Below are positions 55,235 to 64,000 of a DNA stretch of 64,000 nt, in pieces. This DNA is from Vombatus ursinus (lineage: Eukaryota; Chordata; Mammalia; Diprotodontia; Vombatidae), in assembly GCF_900497805.2 (NCBI RefSeq), contig NW_020954581.1, positions 1,111,147 through 1,175,146 on the forward strand, written 5' to 3'. Positions within the stretch are counted from its first letter, which is position 1, and every line of letters begins with the position of its first letter. The position numbers and the translations under genes are program-made. The notes under the pieces were generated by a model. It saw nothing but the letters and a program-made list of their open reading frames with translations, was not told where the DNA came from and ran no database searches.

Positions 55235-56035
55235 GGTGTTGAGTTTTCATTTGTGATGGAAAGTGTCATGAATCATAGATTCGTTCTTAAAGTCATTAAG
55301 AGATATCAAAAAAAGGGGCAAGAGAGGGGCTTACATTCCTTACATTCTCCTTCTTTAAGGGATATATGCCAGTGTACTACATGGGCTCTGTGATCCCATT
55401 CGTGTAGATATTTCCTCCAACGATGCAAATCCCAATCCATCCATGCCTGCCCATCCTGACACAGATTACAAATACCTGTATAGCAACTAGGATAAGAATC
55501 TTTGAATCACTTTTGAAGTTATGATTCACTCTTCAGGCAGTTAAAAAATATACACACTCATAAAATGCTATAGTGGAACAGAGAAAAAAAATCATTTTGA
55601 CATGACCTTAGATGTCCCCTCAATTACTGCCTCTGATGTCCATTTCTTTCAAGCAGCACTAGCTATATCACGAAGGTGCATTACATAAGCAATAAAACCA
55701 TTCTTCCAGTGCCCACATAATAATTTCTGACAATTGGAGAATCTTCCTAACAGGAAGAGATTCAAATGGATCCTTGTCAACTATGTGCCTTAGATACCCA
55801 GCTATGCCTGCTCCTCTGCTCTTCAAGGTCTTGAGGCTGTTTGCAGATAAGCATGTGTCTTTGCAGTTTGAGAATCAGTTCAAGTTAATTTCATCCTGTC
55901 AAGAATGAGGGGTACAAATGAATACCAACCTAAGCAGGCATCCTTTAGGGAAAAGCTTATTTCTTTCTTGCCCTCTAAGTTGGGGTAGGTAGATTTATTC
56001 TCACTTATTTGGGTTGCAAACAGGTTTATGCCTTC
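55235..56035. other. unassigned DNA downstream of DDAH1
   Basis: About 0.8 kb. The text around 55340-55500 and 55840-55910 has the feel of an old interspersed element, but I cannot name it. Confidence 0.4.
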
Positions 56036-56099
56036 AATAAAAACACCAAAAGGCCCGTGGTCCTATAGGAACTGAACCTGTGACTTCAGTGGTATAAGA

Positions 56100-56285
56100 A
56101 ACATCAAAGACACTCCATCTGCCAATTCAGTATGACACTTTCCATGCAACTTGTAATAGTAGAGAGTTTATACTCTAGAATGCTAAGAGATCAAGTTACT
56201 TATCCAGGGTCGCACTGCCATTATCAGCTAGAGGCAGGACCTTTACTTAGATCTTGGCTTCAAGGCTATCTCTGCTTCTGAGAAA
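56100..56285 (-). repeat. MIR-type SINE, diverged
   Basis: AGTTACTTATCCAGGGTCGC and AGAGGCAGGACCTTTACTTA in antisense order. Confidence 0.6.
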
Positions 56286-56409
56286 AGACGTGAGGAAATG
56301 ATGTTAAAGAAAAAACTGTAAAAATCCAATAAGTCCATACAGCAAGAGGCAAAGGTCACAACTAGCAAGAGAAGAGCAAGGGAAGAAAATGGAAAAAGAA
56401 GTAAACCCT

Positions 56410-57125
56410 TTACCTGGATGACAAAAACGGGGTCTCACACCCTTTACTTATCCAGTCATTCCCCTAGTCCTGGCCCTCATTGCCTCTTATCTGGACTACT
56501 GAAAGAACTTCTTAATTAGTCCAATCCATCCTCCACAAAACTGCCAGTATGATTTTCCTAGTGCACATATCTGACCACTCTGACTCTCCTATTCACTATT
56601 GAGTCCCTTTTGCCTCTTAAGGCCAAATACCAACTCCCCACTTTGACTTTTAAAGCCCTTTAAAACTTGGCCCCAACCTACCTTTCCAGCTATATTATGG
56701 CACATTGCAGTCATTCATGCACTCTACAATGCAGCCAAACTGGCCTTCCTTTTACTCTTCACACGAGACATTCTATTTCCCTTAACCCTGACTTTGCACA
56801 GGCTGTCCCCAGTGCCTAGAATGGACTCCCCTTCACCAGTGCCTTTAGAATCCTACAATATATAGTTTCCTTCAGAGCTTAGCTCAAGCATTACCTTCTA
56901 CAGGAAGCCTTTCCTAGCACCCCCAGTTACAAGTGCCTCCCCCTCTAAATCATTTTGTGTTTCCTTATTTTGTACATGCTCATGTTTGTATATGTTGTCC
57001 CCCCCAATAGGATGTCAGCTACTTGAGAGCAAGGACTGCTTCTATTCTGTCTTTGTGTCCTCAGAGCCTATCACAGTGCCTGGCACATAGTAGGTGCTTC
57101 AGAAATACTTGTTGATTAATTCAAG
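56410..57125 (+). repeat. L2 LINE, 3' 0.7 kb
   Basis: CTGGCCCTCATTGCCTCTTA, TTTTAAAGCCCTTTAAAACT, GGAAGCCTTTCCTAGCACCC, CACAGTGCCTGGCACATAGT: well-preserved order and phrases to the 3' end. Confidence 0.88.
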
Positions 57126-57129
57126 TTAT

Positions 57130-57565
57130 TGTTTAAGAAATGTCAGAAATTAGAAACAGGAAACCCAGTGGGTCAGGTAACATGGAGGGAAAACAGTCCC
57201 CAAAATAGTTAAAAAGTGGCTTAGGAAAATAAAATAATTTATCATCACCAGCAGGGAGATTAAAAGCATTCATCAAATTGCTTAAAAACCTTTGGTTTTG
57301 GGAGGTTCCCTTGGGTCTCTGAAGCTCTCTGTCAAAGTCCTAAAAACCACTCTTGTATTTGTCTTACCCAAAGGGCCCACAGCTGAGTCCCAGGTCAATC
57401 TACCTGAGGGCAAAGTTAACCCCAAACTACCCCAAGTCTGCACCCCAGTTTCCTTGTTCACAACAGTACTGGCTGGTCTTATGGGAATGTATTGGGGTTG
57501 GGAGTTGGGGAAAGGTTAACTCACACCTCCTCAGTTCTGTTTGTATCCTAGAGAACAGCAGCATG
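57130..57565. other. unassigned intergenic DNA
   Basis: Short open frames only; nothing recognised. Confidence 0.4.
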
Positions 57566-57567
57566 TA

Positions 57568-57815
57568 TTCAAGACAATAAGATATAGTACAAAGAACTTC
57601 AGACCTGGGGAGCTCTCCAACTCTCCGGTTTTGTGACCTAGGACAAATCATTTAATCTCTAATCCTGATTTTCCCCATACATCATGAAGAAAAAGAAATC
57701 ATATCCTAGTACTACTTACCTTAGAGAGTTTTGAGAATCAAATGAGATAATGTGAGTGAAAATATTTTGGAATTGTCCAACTATATATAAATATATGCTA
57801 TTATTATTATTCATA
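57568..57815 (+). repeat. MIR-type SINE
   Basis: ATATAGTACAAAGAACTTCA, GTGACCTAGGACAAATCATT, GAGAATCAAATGAGATAATG, ending in ATT repeats. Confidence 0.75.
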
Positions 57816-57817
57816 TA

Positions 57818-58335
57818 TGTCCACACATTAGGGATCCATGATTTTTATCAGTTAGGGGACCCCGCCACCAAAATACAGATCACAGCCCCTCTAGGACTTA
57901 GTAAATGGTTTTCCAATATTGCTAGGGTTAAAGTCATTGCCCAGTGGCCATCCTGGTGATTGGTATACTCCTCCAAACCTAGCCGGCCTGGGTCCTTGGC
58001 CATACAGATACAGATCACCGTCAGGCCCATACTTCAAGTCTGTCCAGTTTAAGAGGACCTGGCCAATGCCTGGGCTCTGTGGGCATAGCCTTTGAGAACC
58101 CTGGGTTTACAAGAAAAGGCAACTGAGCAAGACTTTAGTGAAGGATTATTAAATGAAACGTTATTCTTATTTCTTACTCTAATTAATGAGATTAAACATC
58201 TTTCACAGGAAAAGAAAAAAAAGAAAAATGAAAAGCCTTGGTTTCCCCAGCCACTCACTTTGTCTGTAATAACAGCTGATCTCTACCAAGTCCAATTCTC
58301 TTCCTAGAGGAGTCCAAACCACAAGGAGGTTCTAA
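57818..58335. other. unassigned intergenic DNA
   Basis: Nothing recognised. Confidence 0.4.
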
Positions 58336-58337
58336 GT

Positions 58338-58538
58338 GTCATAGCATCATATTGCAGTTCAAGATCTAGAAAAAACTTCAGAAGTCATCTAGCCCAATCT
58401 CCTTATTCTACAAGTGAGAAAACTGAGGCCCAAAGAAAGTAAATGGCTTGCTCCAAGGTCACACAGAACATTTGAAGCTGGATTTGAACTCAGCTTTTCC
58501 AACTTAAGAACCAGTGCTCCTTCTATTGTGCTAAGAAC
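58338..58538 (-). repeat. MIR/THER-type SINE
   Basis: AGTCATCTAGCCCAATCTCC, GTGAGAAAACTGAGGCCCAA, TCCAAGGTCACACAGAACAT. Confidence 0.8.
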
Positions 58539-58539
58539 T

Positions 58540-59285
58540 TCCTGGAGAGGGAAATGGATTGCATTGCTTGTGGATGGATTACTATGAGTTCTTCATGAGA
58601 CTTCTACGTTGTTCTTGTGCTTCTGACCGTTCTTTTATTTTCTGAGTGGAACAAAGGCTTTCCTGTAGTATATTTAAAAAAAAAAAACCAACCTAGCTAT
58701 CCCTCCCTGCCTTAGAGGGAATATTGGAAGATATATGAGATTAAAGGAGTGAAAACACTCAGAGTTCTTTGGAAGAAAGGTGTAATATCAATCATGCTAT
58801 CATCATCATCACCATCATCATTATCCTCATTACTCCCTTAGCAGCAAGTCTGGAAGCCATCAAAATGTCATTTGGATACAGCAAATCAATCATCTAATCC
58901 AGAAATAACTCAAGATTTCCATTATTGATGTCTCTGAGTTGCTCCTGACAGCTTGAATAGCGAATTCACAGGTTGTTAATTGGCCAGCAGGCACAGCTCC
59001 TACATAGCCACAACTGGGAAGTCGCTTTATCAGATGTTTGCACCATCCCCTCCTCCCCAACCTTACTGCTTAGGCTCTCTTAGGAGAAGGGTAACAGTAC
59101 TAGGGCAGGCAGGCTTTAGGAAATGCTAAGGACACAGTATACAGGCAGCCTTAGGCGATCAGAATCATTCTGAAGCAGTGTTTCCAAGAGCATAAAGCTT
59201 TAGGAGCTGATTGGAGAGGGATGAGGTTTGTGTTATGTGTTTATGGGTTACTGTGAGTCCTCTGTGATCTCTGCACAGAGCTAAC
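58540..59285. other. unassigned intergenic DNA
   Basis: A short (ATC)n patch at 58797-58830; otherwise nothing recognised. Confidence 0.4.
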
Positions 59286-59289
59286 AGAC

Positions 59290-59925
59290 AAGAAGGTAGT
59301 ATGCTTCTGGTGCTGGCCCTTATCATGCCTGGACTATCGCAATAGCCTGCTGGTTAGTCTCCCTGCCTCAAGTAATCCATGTTCCACTCAGCTGTGAAGT
59401 GATCTTGGTAAAACTCAGGTCTGACCAGATTGAACCCCGTCATCCCATTCAACAAACAGTAGTGACTCCCCAGTGTTCATAGCTTTCTAGTCTGTTCACA
59501 TCTTACACCCCTCCACATACTCTGATCCAGTGACTCTGGCCTCCACAGCACTCCATCTCCCTCCAGGCATTTTCACTGGCTGATCCTCCTGCCTACGACT
59601 CTCTCCTTCCTAGCCTCTTTGACTTCCTTCATGTCTGAACAAAAGTCCCATCTTCTCCAAGAAGCTCTTCTCAGTCCTTCTCAATCTTAATGCCTTACCT
59701 TAGAGACTGTCTCCAATTTATCCTTATTATATCTTACTTTCACATAGCTTTTGTTTTGTTTGCATATTGTTTCCCACATTAGACTGTGAGCTCCTTGAGG
59801 GTAGGGATTGTTTTGTGGTGGATTTTGTTTTGTTTTTTGCCTTTTTTTGTATCCCCAGGACTTAGCCCAGTGCCTGACACATAGTAGGCACTTAATAAAT
59901 GCCAGTTGGCTGATTGGCCATGGCA
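59290..59925 (+). repeat. L2 LINE, 3' 0.6 kb
   Basis: ATGCCTGGACTATCGCAATA, CTGGTTAGTCTCCCTGCCTC, ACTGTGAGCTCCTTGAGGGT, CAGTGCCTGACACATAGTAG, TTAATAAATGCCAGTTGG. Confidence 0.88.
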
Positions 59926-60289
59926 AATCCAACCTAAATAACAATAGTAGGATGGACTTGGAGCTTGGGGTCATTCCACATGACTTTGGAATCTATGTCA
60001 GGACATCTATGTTGATGGTTTGAGGGAAAGAAAAGCTCCGAGGGCAGAATTTCTCAGAGAATGAAATACATACCATTCCTCTGGTGCCCTGGTATTAAGG
60101 GGCCTTACAACTCCATGCAGGACAGACAAGCTGAACAATGATGGGAAAAGCTAAGAGAAGTTGCTGCTTGGTCTAAGTAAAATGGCACTGACTGAATGGA
60201 ATGCCCACACTGATGTATGTGTCCTTGAGTAAAAGTAAATCAGCGAATTAAATAGCTAGTGATAAATGAATATGAATGGATGAATAAGA

Positions 60290-60402
60290 AAGCATTAATT
60301 AAGTACCTACTATGTGCAAGATACAGTACTAGGCACTGGAGATACACATATAAAATGGAGACAATTACTACCCCTAGTGAACTTACATTCCAGTTATTAC
60401 TC
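60290..60402 (-). repeat. L2 LINE 3' tip
   Basis: TTAAGTACCTACTATGTGCA, TACTAGGCACTGGAGATACA, TAGTGAACTTACATTCCAG. Confidence 0.78.
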
Positions 60403-60655
60403 AATCATTTTTTTTTCAATCATGTCCAACTCTTTGTGACTCACCCACCCCCCATTTGGGGTTTTCTTGGCAAAGATACTAGAGTGGTTTACTCTTTCAA
60501 TCTCCAGCTCATTTTATAGATGAAGAAACTAAGGCCAACAAGATTACATGACTTGCCCAGAGTCACACAACTAGTAAGTGTCTGAGGCTGGATTTGGAGA
60601 GCTTCCTGAATCCAGGCCCAGCACTCTGCATTATGGCGCCACCTAATATTGCCCT
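60403..60655 (-). repeat. WSINE-like SINE inserted at the L2 edge
   Basis: TTTTCAATCATGTCCAACTC, GGGGTTTTCTTGGCAAAGAT, GTGTCTGAGGCTGGATTTGG, GGCGCCACCTAATATTGCCC. Confidence 0.88.
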
Positions 60656-60659
60656 TATA

Positions 60660-61125
60660 TCCCAATAAGGAATCTTATTGGAATACCTCTAAAGTGGTGG
60701 CCAGGGAAGGGAGAAGGATGGGAATGTGAGCAGAGATATCAGTCAGTCAACTCGCATGCCTATTCCAGCAGCAGTGGTAGTAATGATTTGATAACTGTGT
60801 TCAAAGCAAGATGTGGACAGTGCAGATATCAAGATTGCCAGGTAAACCCTTGGCTTCCAGGTGAATGGCTGGGTGGTACATGATTTCAAAAGGAAGGAGT
60901 TTTCTTAGCAAGGACCTGAGTCAAGATAATGATTTGGTAATCTACACATTTCTCAATGACTTATTCTCCTCCCACAGAGGGGAAAAACTAAGGAGAAAGA
61001 AGCAGCCAGCTCTGAAAGTGAGAGGGAATTAAGAAGTTACACTGGAATGCCTTTTGCTGTTGTATGGTACTCATCACAGATGGGGATGAGCCCTTATGTG
61101 GCCCTAGTAGGTACTGAATAGGGCT
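60660..61125. other. unassigned intergenic DNA
   Basis: Nothing recognised with confidence. Confidence 0.4.
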
Positions 61126-61127
61126 TG

Positions 61128-61580
61128 GGAGAGTGAAAAGAGTGCTGGCTCTGAAAGAAAGGAAACAAGCATTTATTAAGCACCTACCATGTGCCAGGCA
61201 CTGTGCTAAGTACTTTACAAATATTATCTCATTTGTTCCTCATAACAACACTGTGAGGTAGGTACTGTTATTATCCCCATTTTATAGTTGAGCAACTGAG
61301 GCATATAGAAGTTAAAAGACTTGTATGGAGTCACAGCTGTAATAAGTATCTGAGGCTGGATTTGAACGCAGGTCTTCCTGACTCCACGCCCAGCACTCTA
61401 CCCATTGCCTAACTGCCACTAGGGACAGAGGATCTACATAGAAATCCTCCCTATGAAGTTTACTGCCTCTGCAGCCTTAGGCAAGTCACTTAACCCACCT
61501 GGGCTTCAGTTTCCACAACTGTGAAATGAAGGGATTGGATGAGGCGGCTTCTGAAATCTATCCAGCTCTAGAGCTATGAT
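61128..61580 (+). repeat. MIR SINE split by a reverse MIR/THER SINE
   Basis: Outer: AAAAGAGTGCTGGCTCTGAA, then TAGGCAAGTCACTTAACCCA and GAAGGGATTGGATGAGGCGG. Inner, minus strand, about 61160-61425: TTAAGCACCTACCATGTGCC to TACCCATTGCCTAACTGCCA. Confidence 0.75.
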
Positions 61581-61679
61581 TCCAGTAACATATACAGGTC
61601 TCAGGGCCCCATGGTTGCAACATTAATAAAATTTTCTTTGACGTATTAGGATCCAAGAATTTACAAGTGTAGAATTAGT

Positions 61680-62970
61680 AACAACCAATTAATCAATCAA
61701 CAAGTATTTATTAAGTGCCTTCTCTGTGCCAGGCACAATACAAGACAAAAAAATGAGAAAATCCCTGCCCTCAGGGAGCTTACACTCTGTCGGGATAGAT
61801 GATATGTGCTTATAAAAATGTATAAAGGAAATATATTAAATATATACAAAGTAATAGGGATGGGATGGAGAGAAGGCACTAGCAGCTGGGAAATCAAGAA
61901 AGACTACATACAGAAGATGGCATGAAAGCTGAGCTTGGAAAGAAGCCAGGAGTTCTTTTTTTATGGTTCAACTTTTTTTAATTTTTGAAATTTTAATTTT
62001 GATTTTGAACTTAAGGAATAAAACAAGCATTTCCATAACACAGTAGAATAAAAAAAAATGATTGTACATGAAACTGCCAAGCTATTATGTACAACTTTCT
62101 ATTCCTTTTAAATCTATAATAAAGTTATCTTGTAACTTTGGTTTTTTTCCTTTTTTTTCCTTCCCTTCCCACCCTAGAGGTGGCTACCTTTAGGCACAAA
62201 TATGTAAAAATATATGTAAAATCAGTCTATACATACTTCTTTTTATCATTTCTTTCTCTGAAAGCAGAGAGCATCTTCCTTCATAAGTTCTTTGTTGTTA
62301 ATTTGGGTATTTATAATAGTCAAATGATTTAGTTGTTCAAAGCAGTTCTTAAAATAATATTTGTTACTGTATACAATGTATATATTTCTCTTGGTTCTGC
62401 TCATTTAATTCTTCACTGTTTCCCACAAACCTATCCATGTTTTTCTAAAATCATCGAGTTCACCATTTCTTATAGCACAGAGTATTCCATCACCGTCATA
62501 TACCACAATTTCAGCATCCCCGAAATTTCCAGTTCTTTACCACCACAAAGAGAGTTGCTATGAATATTTTAGAAAATATAGGTCCTTTTCCTTTTTTTCC
62601 TAATCATCTTTGGAAATAAACCAAGTAGTAGTTTTGCTGGGTCAAGATATAGGCAGTTTAATAATTCTTTGGGCATAATTCCAGATTGCTCTCCAAAATG
62701 GTGGGATCACTTCACACTTCCACCAACAGTGAATTAGTGTCCCAATTTTTCCACATCTCCTCCAACTCTTGTTGCTTTCCCCTTAAATCAAAGGTGAACA
62801 GAAAGAATGGAGCATGGGGACGGTCTGTGCAAAAATGCAGAGACAGAAGATGGAGAGGCTGTGTATGAGGGACAACAAAAAGGTTATTTTAGCTGGAATT
62901 TAGAATGCATAAAGCAGAATAATGTATAAGAAGTCTGGAAAGGCAGGCAAAATATCAGTATGCTGGTCTG
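61680..62970 (-). repeat. L2 LINE 3' part interrupted by an L1
   Basis: Left piece 61685-61955: ATTTATTAAGTGCCTTCTCT, CCTGCCCTCAGGGAGCTTAC, TGAGCTTGGAAAGAAGCCAG. Right piece 62785-62970: GGAGCATGGGGACGGTCTGT, TAAGAAGTCTGGAAAGGCAG. The two join in correct L2 order. Confidence 0.8.
61955..62785 (-). repeat. L1 LINE 3' end (marsupial type), 5' truncated
   Basis: In reverse complement it shows the L1 3' order: a phrase with CCAACAGTGAATTAGTGTCC (as read on +, 62723), ATTGCTCTCCAAAATGGTGG, ATTCCATCACCGTCATATAC, then the 3' UTR up to 61955. Short translations are broken. It lies inside the L2, so it is the younger of the two. Confidence 0.75.
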
Positions 62971-63124
62971 TGCAATTAAGAGATTTTTCCAGATTGTCTT
63001 GGGAGAAAGACACAGAACTCAAGACTAAAGTAAAATAACCCCCAAATTAAACTGAACACCTAGACACAAGGGTTGTTCATACAAAAGGAAAGTGTTGGTG
63101 GTCTGAAGCTTTCTCATTGTCCTC

Positions 63125-63345
63125 CTTCAAAAGGACCAGAGAATCACAAACTGAGAGCTATAAGAGACATCAGAGATCATTTAGCACAACCACCTCATTT
63201 TACAGATGAGGAAACTGAGACTTGAAAAAGTGAAATGACTTGCTGAAGGGTACCCAACCAGTAAATAACAGAGGAAGGACTGGAACCCAGATCTTCTGTC
63301 TCCAAATTCAGGATTCTTTCCTATACTACTCCTATTTACCATGTC
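63125..63345 (-). repeat. MIR/THER-type SINE
   Basis: CTGAGAGCTATAAGAGACAT, TTTTACAGATGAGGAAACTG, ACTGGAACCCAGATCTTCTG. Confidence 0.82.
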
Positions 63346-63349
63346 TCCC

Positions 63350-64000
63350 TGTAAACTGAATTTCTTGTAGTAGGTGACAAATGAGGTTATCAGACTTTGG
63401 GGATAATGTACAAGTGTAAACCATGTCACTGTCACTATAAATAAATAAAAGCCTCAAACAGTTATGCCAGCCAGTAAGATATAGCTCCATGCTGTTATTG
63501 GACATAAACAATGCCTAAAAGCAATGACAGATCAGTCCTTGTACTTTGGGAAGTCCTGTTGCTATTTGCCAACACCCTGCTGGAAACTCCTTGCCGAAAT
63601 TTTTGCCATTTGCTTTGATAAAAAGCAGACCATCTCCAGCCTCAGAACTACAGCTCTCTATTATGAAACATCATTCTCGGTGCACGGAGTTATAGAGATA
63701 CAGCTGCTTGCCAGGAGCAAACCCCACAGGTTCTGCTAATTCAACAGAATATATTTATATAATTTTTGAAAAACATGATTTTCTATAAATACTCACTTCA
63801 ACTAAGTTCTTTAAATTTCAAAGGAATTATCCACTTGTTAAAGATGTTTCTCAACACATTGAGCATCAATTATTTATGTTTCTCTGATATGAGTGGTAGG
63901 GTGAATTAACCCAAATCCTTGGAAGATAAAGTTTTTTTATGCTTAAAATTGTATAAGAATACTTCTTAAAACTTTCATGATAGCAGGGGGAAAGGGGGAG
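63350..64000. other. unassigned intergenic DNA
   Basis: AT-rich, no gene or repeat family recognised before the window ends. Confidence 0.4.

Noticed and set aside
55300-55900. First exon or promoter of a downstream gene
   Set aside because: No CpG enrichment, no open frame, no splice donor context; in mammals the next gene is expected farther away.

Overview
The window looks like nuclear DNA of a marsupial. It is AT-rich, poor in CpG, almost without long open frames, and packed with short interspersed elements of the marsupial tRNA-derived type (a GCAGCTAGGTGG head, a GGATAGAGC box, a GTGTGACCCTGGGCAAGTCA core). It also holds MIR/THER-type SINEs, many old L2 and L3/CR1 LINE pieces, and pieces of a marsupial-type L1 tail. 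I cannot name the species; an Australian marsupial is a guess from the SINE types.

Only one gene is supported: the 3' end of DDAH1 (dimethylarginine dimethylaminohydrolase 1) on the + strand. Bases 1-42607 are the 3' part of an intron. The penultimate coding exon is 42608-42751, the last intron is 42752-51458, and the last exon starts at 51459 with the stop codon at 51573-51575. The two exons encode the last 86 residues, including the catalytic cysteine. A long 3' UTR follows, ending most plausibly at the AATAAA at 55209-55214. Bases from about 55235 to 64000 are downstream intergenic DNA made of repeats and unassigned sequence; I saw no second gene.

No operon-like or multi-gene system is present, and I found no convincing new biological system. 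The points worth a second look are structural. (1) Two inverted copies of a composite SINE-tail-SINE unit lie in the same intron, at 36.57-37.09 kb and 41.83-42.39 kb, the second ending about 220 bp before an exon. (2) A 340-bp direct duplication in the last intron (47099-47438 and 49428-49767) has all its differences in one half. (3) A pair of nearly perfect 34-nt inverted arms lies about 617 nt apart at 34.2-34.9 kb. (4) The DDAH1 3' UTR carries a long CU-rich tract and a GAAA-rich tract that could pair, plus LINE, SINE and possibly LTR insertions. Repeat names and boundaries come from reading the sequence only; family names are by resemblance to remembered consensus sequences and edges are good to roughly 10-30 bases.
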